Assembly (NCBI RefSeq): GCF_932526225.1
Contig: NC_064035.1
Coordinates: 9,349,296 to 9,413,295, forward strand
From: Nematostella vectensis
Lineage: Eukaryota; Cnidaria; Anthozoa; Actiniaria; Edwardsiidae
Length of the DNA: 64,000 nt
Direction of reading: 5' to 3'
Part shown: positions 50,201 through 64,000 of the stretch, piece after piece
Numbering within the stretch: the first letter of the stretch is position 1
How the letters are laid out: each line of letters begins with the position of its first letter
Notes under the pieces: generated by a model
Databases searched by the model: none
What the model saw: the letters and a program-made list of their open reading frames with translations, nothing else
Told to the model about the DNA's origin: nothing
Made by a program: the position numbers and the translations under genes

Positions 50201-53200
50201 GAGAAGCCGAGTAGAAGTGTCCCTTTTTTCCTTAGCCCCTTTCCTTAAAGTTATCTTTCTTTTAAGAAAGCCAACCTACTCATTCAAATTCAAAATTACG
50301 CGATGCTCGCAAAGCTGGTGCACTCGAATAAAGATATAACAAAGCTGGAGACCACTACGCTACTCCTTTACCCTGGCCTATCGTTATTGAACCCTTTCCG
50401 AAGCCCATGCTTTTCGTTCTACTTGTTCTGAGGTACTTGATACCCAAATCATCACCCCCTATAGTTACTGAAGCGTCACTCTTTTTTACACCTATACTCG
50501 TGACTCTTTCTGTTAAACGGTTTTCAAATAATTTATCGCGATGCTTACAGCATTCCAGGAGGCGAGTTATTCGAACGAATCATCGAGGAGGACTACTTGA
50601 TGGAGGAAGATGCGATTTATTATGTGCACCAAGTCCTACTAGCACTGGATTACATGCACGGCAACAACATTGTTCACCTGGACCTCAAGGTGGGTTAGTC
50701 TTTATGTACAAGTTTATTTGTGGATGGGGGGGGGGGGGGGGGGGAGCACCTCGACCTCAAGATGGGTCAGTTTGCACAAGTTACGCACAGTATGGGGGAA
50801 GGGGACGGGGGACACCTCGCCCTCAGGGTGGGTCAGTCTATATGTACAAGTTACCATAGTAGTGTACCTAAAAATGTAGGAGGGGCTGGAGAGAAATGGC
50901 AAGGAACAGTCAAGCCACCCTAAAGTAAGGGGAAGGGGTGTCATTGTTTTCATTTGGTTCTAGAAGACAAATTATTTAAATCTCAAATCCATCACCTCAA
51001 AACAAAGTTTAATATTTCATCTACCAATTTCAATTCGGTAATAGCAGGATAGCTTAATAGCTTCTCATCAGTCGCCGAAAACGATGACAAAATGGCGGCT
51101 GACATTGACTCGCAGTAGCTACCTCGAATCCAAACCATTTATTTAGAGCTGGCAGAAACGAGGATTTTGAGGATGAAGACAACTCGAGAATCCCTATGCA
51201 TGCCTATTTTCATGAAAAGTTTAATTTTCTAAAGCTAGCTCCTTAAGCCAACTACCCCTTCGTCTGCTGTTTAAATTCCTCTTTTTTTGCTGACAGCCTG
51301 AGAATATAATGTGTGAGAGCATCAACTCAAACCAGATCAAACTTGTGGACTTCGGCTTGGCGCGTGAGCTAAAAAAGGACGAGGAGGTCAAGTCTTCGTT
51401 TGGTACCCCAGACTTTGTTGGTAGGTGCAATAGTGGAGGATTCCAATCACTTAAACATCGTCAATTGGAACAAATTTGCATTGACTCTTTTCTATTGGGA
51501 CATATTGACTCTTTTCTATTGGGAAAGTTTTCTATTCTCTAAAATACTGGGAACGGAAATGTCCTACCTAATTAAATCAGTCTTTCCTTGTCTCGATTAT
51601 TTAGCTTACCCGCCCCACCCTTGATACCTAACTAATGCGCGTTACTTTCACGAATGTGCCACACCTACCTCCCAAGATAACCGTTGATTTTTGTTTACCT
51701 TTTCTCAGCTCCAGAAGTCATTCGAATGAAGCCAGTTTCCACAGCGAGTGATATGTGGTGAGGATCTCACTAAATTAATCTCGAAATTCTACAATGAATG
51801 TAGTATGAAATATTCACTTGCCACCTGTTTTATATCTATTAACCTCTGCTTTCTCCTTACTAAACCTCCCGTTCACTTTATACTAGATCGCTTATATACT
51901 TATCTTGTCTTTTCTAGGAGTCTTGGTGTCGTCACATATGTGTTGTAAGTAAAGTTTATTATCTTGCACGAGTTCGATACCTCCTATAGATCGGTCCAAT
52001 TAACTTCTGCTCTGCTTTCATAACTAATACTAGGTACTCCGGTTTACAGGTTAAGTGGACTTATGCCGTTTTCTGGGGATAACGACCACGACACCCTTGT
52101 CAAGGTGGCTAAGGCTGAATGGGATTTTGATGACGAATGCTTTGATGAAGTCTCTGAGGATGCTAAGGATTTTATTGAAGGCCTTTTGGTCAAAGACCCA
52201 ACGTAAGCTTATCCCCATATGGGCTGCTATAAATACAGCTTTATTCGAATTAAAGTCAAATTCGTTGTTGCGGCGAATCCAATATCCTTGTCTCGTTTGG
52301 GAAAAGCGCGTAGTCAATTAATGTCAAAACCAATCGATGGCTTTCATGTTTTCACTGTCGTGTCATAAACCATTTGAATGCACACAGCAATGGAATTGAT
52401 TGGTCACGGTGGTATGATTGACTATGCGCTATTCCCAGACGAGAAATGGATTTGAATTTTCGGCGGCCGCGCAACAACGGATTCGGCCAAAACTATTTTC
52501 TTGGCCCAATATATTGGTAACAGTAACAGATGGTTTCCCAAACTTTCGAGATGCTCACAAATTTAGTCTAGTGCCTAAGTCGAAAAGTCTTGCGCAAATG
52601 CTAGTGCTTGTTGACAAATGCTTATTTATTCGTTATTTATTTTTTTAAGAAGGTGGTGGTGGTAGGGGGGGGGGGGGGGGTGTGCGCGGGAGGTGGGATG
52701 GAGGGTGGATGCGCACCCCCTCGACTCCCAAAAAATGAGTGATTTCTTATTGTAGCATCGTTGCATTATACTTATAAATGAGCGTCTGATCGGTCTTGAA
52801 GTCAGGATAAAATTACCCCCTAGCACGTGTGTAGCACGTGTACAAGTAACTCGAGAAGACCCATTACTGACGGTACACTTTCATGTTTTTCCAGCGAGAG
52901 ATTTACAATCGCGGAGTGCTTAACACTACCGTGGCTCAAGGTATGGTTAACACCCGCGTCATCACATTATCCTAGGTGATGATAGAGACCCGATAGCCCT
53001 ACCCTACCCCCTCCGGGGATCCACTGTAACGCGGGGCGGATGGTGTGACTCTTTACCCAACCCTCCCTTCCCTTGGTACGAGGGGCAAATGACTCGACTT
53101 TCCCTACTCCAACCCTGCTCTTGCCTTGTATGTTTAAGCAAACGGAATAATGATGCATCATCATAATCATCAATACACCATCGATAGAACTATTTTATCA

Positions 53201-54583
53201 TGTAATGCGACTTTAACGGATGTTTTTTTTTATTATTATTATTTTTGACATGTTCTAGGCAAAACACCAAATGGGCAAGATTGATACCAAGAAGCACAAG
53301 TCGTTTTTCGCTAAAAGGCGTTGGAAGGTACAACAGCACCCATCCACTGCTCTTTCAACTAAGGGACATCGATAAAACTTTTCCTCTGACTAATCTCCTA
53401 ATCGTGTGTTTTTTCATGTCAGAAATCCATCAATGCCATGGTTGCTTTACGACGCATGTCCCTTTCACCGGTATCGCGGGCTCGCCGTGGCTCAATGGAC
53501 ACAGCTCTGCTTCAAAAAAAAGCGGACGAAAAGTCTGAGCGAAAAGGCTCCTTCCCTTCAAATCTTGCAAAAGCCGTACAGCAAAAGAACATGACTGGAC
53601 CAACAAAGCCCGGAAAACTCAGCGTGGACAGCAAAGAAAATAGCATAGAAGAAAAAGAGGAGCCGGAATTGCTAGGGACTGTTGGATTAAAAAAGCCACG
53701 GAGTCATAGCATGCACGAGGAGTCAAGCGCGCGCTCAAATAGGTTTGCACAACAGGGTGATTGCAGGCCATCGATTGATATTGTTGTAAACAATGTGGAG
53801 ACCTCCAGTACGGATGCACCAGGCAATGATGAACAACCCGTTAGTCAAGCAGAATACAGTGCATCGAATGGTGATGACTTTACTAGTGAAAACCATGAAG
53901 ATAAAGTATTTTCCAAAGAAAATAATACTACAGTGACCATTCAGGGAGGCGCTAATACACCTAACAATACCGATAATCACGCAGAAGGTGGAATAGTTCA
54001 TGAAAAGGCAGAAATAAATAACAATGAAGCAAAGGAGAATGTGGATAGAACTCGAGTTCTCTTGCCAGCAAAATATGTGACTGTCAACACTGAGAAATGC
54101 AAAAAAAGCGAGGTTAAGCCTGCAATGAAGTCCCAGACAACCGAAGAGAATGACCTTTCAATAGCTCACACGATAAGCGCTCACATCGAGAGCGAGTTAC
54201 GGGAACGGTCTAGCAGCTTTACCGCCGTACCTTCTATTATAATAAACGAAACCAGGACGTATCAAAACAGCATAGTGTCTGTTAAGATCTCGCAAAGCAC
54301 GTCGGAGCCGAGAATTGCAAAAAGTACCGTGTACACGAAGCAAACAACGAACCATAACGCGCATGTCTGCTCGCAGAGTACCGCTGACCAGACGAGCGCA
54401 AGTATAACGTCATATACTATGAGGAAAGTTGACCGTAAAGGTCAGACTATCACTGTAAGACTTGATGAGTTGAGCTCGCTGGAGCTTCCCGCGAGCAGAG
54501 AAACCTGTACACATGTTAGAAGGGCCTCCACCGGATCAGAAGCTATCGAGTTTGTGAAAAGCATTCAGAATAAACTGAGCTAG
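41282..54583 (+). CDS. myosin light chain kinase-like Ser/Thr kinase (MYLK/titin-kinase family)
   Basis: This is a calmodulin-regulated kinase of the MLCK type; the likely substrate is myosin regulatory light chain. Exons: 41282-41691, 47970-48019, 48658-48784, 49927-50133, 50551-50689, 51297-51420, 51709-51757, 51918-51944, 52050-52202, 52895-52940, 53259-53327, 53423-54583. The total is 853 residues, and every junction phase closes. A stop precedes the first ATG in frame. Residues 1-153 are disordered and basic, with RKIS, RKIS and RRIS repeats. The kinase domain runs ~190-445: GKGAYG loop at 195-200, Lys217 in YAAKVV, HLDLKPEN with Asp309, DFG at 329-331, then APEVI. The HLDLKPENIMC string is typical of MLCK, titin and Trio kinases. 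SFFAKRRWKKSINAMVALRR (~458-477) matches the autoinhibitory and calmodulin-binding stretch of MLCKs. The last exon adds a 387-codon disordered tail with RRMS, RRGS and RRAS sites. No Ig or FnIII domain is present. MYLK4-like versus other MLCK cannot be decided. Confidence 0.9.
46745..47050. repeat. ~40-bp degenerate tandem repeat (gctggtcgttatggaggtta)
   Basis: This lies in kinase intron 1. About seven units of the type gagctggtcgttatggaggt plus 'tagtcacttac' are followed by TATATAGAGTTTTGACTGTA, which resembles the end of a pogo/Tigger-type MITE. It may therefore be the repetitive core of such an element, but the other end was not found with confidence. Confidence 0.6.
49086..49330. repeat. 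(GACGGT/GATGGT)n hexanucleotide tract
   Basis: This is a pure-to-interrupted hexamer tract in kinase intron 3 (GACGGT runs, then GATGGT runs, flanked by GATGAT). The Val-Thr/Met-Val open frame across it is repeat-derived. Confidence 0.95.
49659..49885. mobile_element. MITE, family C (TIR CAGGGGCGGAT)
   Basis: This is a 227-bp element in kinase intron 3. It has left end CAGGGGCGGATCCAGGATTT and right end ATCTGCCCCTG. A 5-bp duplication, gatga, flanks both ends, although the locus is itself GATGAT-rich. A related end (tcctggatccgccc) lies at 54746-54759 in the 3' flank of the same gene. Confidence 0.65.
50670..50860 (+). repeat. triplicated donor region of the kinase catalytic-loop exon
   Basis: The end of exon 5, encoding the catalytic HLDLK (cacctggacctcaag|gtgggt, border 50689), recurs in the intron. 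A copy at 50747 reads cacctcgacctcaagatgggt, with GT lost to AT. A copy at 50813 reads cacctcgccctcagg|gtgggt, with GT kept. Each copy also repeats the downstream 'agt..tgtacaag'-type word. A poly-G tract of about 22 bases (50727-50744) lies between copies 1 and 2. Confidence 0.85.
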
Positions 54584-54795
54584 TGCCAACGCCAAATACA
54601 GAGGGGTGGGGTATAGGAGGGCCAATCCTTTTTCGGACTGAAATTTTAGAAACATATATATATGAGAGCTAGCCTCTAGAAATTAACCTTCCGCAATTTA
54701 TGTTTTATATATTGTTGCCCTTTTGGAAAGTACCCCCTTGAAAAATCCTGGATCCGCCCATGTATGATGAGTTTCAATTGTGAGCAGACATTTTT

Positions 54796-54801
54796 AATAA
54801 A
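54796..54801 (+). terminator. poly(A) signal of the kinase gene
   Basis: AATAAA lies 213 bp past the kinase stop codon. The 3' flank between contains a fragment of MITE family C. Confidence 0.5.
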
Positions 54802-55613
54802 GGGGTGTTTGAGTGAGTTTATTATAGTATCCAGGGCGTTAGCAGGGGGTGGGGCACTGGGGGCATGGCCCAACACGAAAAATATAAAGAAATGACCAGT
54901 AGAAAGCTGATACAACTTAAATTTCCAATTTCTGCTATGAGTAGATCTTTCTGATGAACCGACACAAGCTCACAAGAGATACTTGCAGATTTGATTTCAG
55001 AGATGTCGGCGGCCACCGATCTTGTTGTTTAATTAAACACATTTACATTACTCGTTTTTTTATTGTTTTAAATATATGATTTTTGGTGATGAAATTCGTT
55101 TGCTTTTACATTCTTTTATCATTAAAAGATATTTATTAAAAAGAAAAACACTTGATAATATGCTCCTAGATAACAAGTTAATTAAAAGCTGAACCATAAG
55201 GAATATACTCTGATCGAGGCAAATTCACTATCAATATGGTCATGACAGTTGCAATTTGACGGAAATCGAGGAATCAGGTAACTAAATAGTTAAACGAGGC
55301 ATGTGCCTCGGTTCGCCTTCTACTCGCTACGGACTTGCGAGACTGCAACCGCCTTGGTTATTTGCCTTATACTAGCTAACGGACCGTTCGATTTTGACAA
55401 AGGCAACTTCAATTTTCCTTATACTGGCTAAGGCACTGAGAACACGAGTGAGGCAACCTCGATTTGCTTTATACTGGCTAATACCCTGATATCATGGCTG
55501 AGAGTACTTCGATTTGCATACACGGGTCAAGGCCATGCATTGTCGACACATATCACGTATATATAATGTCCGTGACTACACCTCTGGCTGGTCCACCTTA
55601 TAGAGGTAGTAAC
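54802..55613. other. intergenic, convergent 3' ends
   Basis: This is the space between the plus-strand kinase gene and the minus-strand ZP gene. Minus-strand AATAAA hexamers lie at 55059-55064 and 55133-55138 and could serve the ZP gene. A loose repeat around 'gccttatactggctaa' occurs about three times at 55360-55490. No coding region is supported. Confidence 0.4.

Positions 55614-64000
<8,387 letters not shown>

Noticed and set aside
51960-52000. tRNA-like B-box (gagttcgatacctcc)
   Set aside because: No matching A-box or cloverleaf arms are found upstream, where the sequence is a kinase exon.

Overview
The window is eukaryotic nuclear DNA from an invertebrate animal, most likely an anthozoan cnidarian (sea anemone or coral type). 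The evidence is AT-rich, intron-dense genes with GT-AG introns, bilaterian-like protein sequences (RAP1GDS1, CUL2, MRPS14), a WAP/Ig/ZP membrane protein, and many small inverted-repeat elements. No database was searched, so the organism call is an inference.

Layout. 378-4022 (+): mitochondrial ribosomal protein uS14m (MRPS14), two exons, with DNA-transposon-like sequence in its intron. 6429-7217 (-): a single-exon two-pass membrane protein with a PPxY motif, family unknown. 8150-8955: a 19-bp minisatellite. 9.2-11.6 kb: only weak open frames. 11873-21916 (-): the armadillo-repeat protein RAP1GDS1 (smgGDS), 15 coding exons, 619 residues. 22481-36265 (+): Cullin-2, 26 coding exons, 743 residues, head-to-head with RAP1GDS1 across 564 bp that probably holds a bidirectional promoter. 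36.3-41.3 kb: intergenic, nothing firm. 41282-54583 (+): a myosin-light-chain-kinase-like Ser/Thr kinase, 12 coding exons, 853 residues, with a 6.3-kb first intron. 55614 to beyond 64000 (-): the 3' part of a gene for a type I membrane protein with Ig-WAP-WAP-Ig-Ig-ZP-furin site-TM-short tail. One of its introns carries a decayed LINE. I derived exon borders by hand. In each fully contained gene the exon phases close and the total length is a whole number of codons.

The most unusual signal is a recurring pattern. In all four multi-exon genes with many introns, tandem repeats in introns are copies of the adjacent exon-intron boundary, so the intron holds rows of extra, intact-looking splice sites. 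The clearest is CUL2. Exon 17's acceptor, branch point and first seven codons are repeated 16 more times at an exact 48-bp period (16 codons), in frame and free of stops. RAP1GDS1 exon 14 has a 42-bp donor array, CUL2 exons 12 and 19 and the kinase's catalytic-loop exon have duplicated donors, and the ZP gene has a 493-bp duplication carrying an acceptor. Two further arrays (CUL2 exon 10, RAP1GDS1 exon 7) are weaker examples.

The genes look like ordinary independent housekeeping, signalling and surface-protein loci. I see no operon-like or defence cluster.
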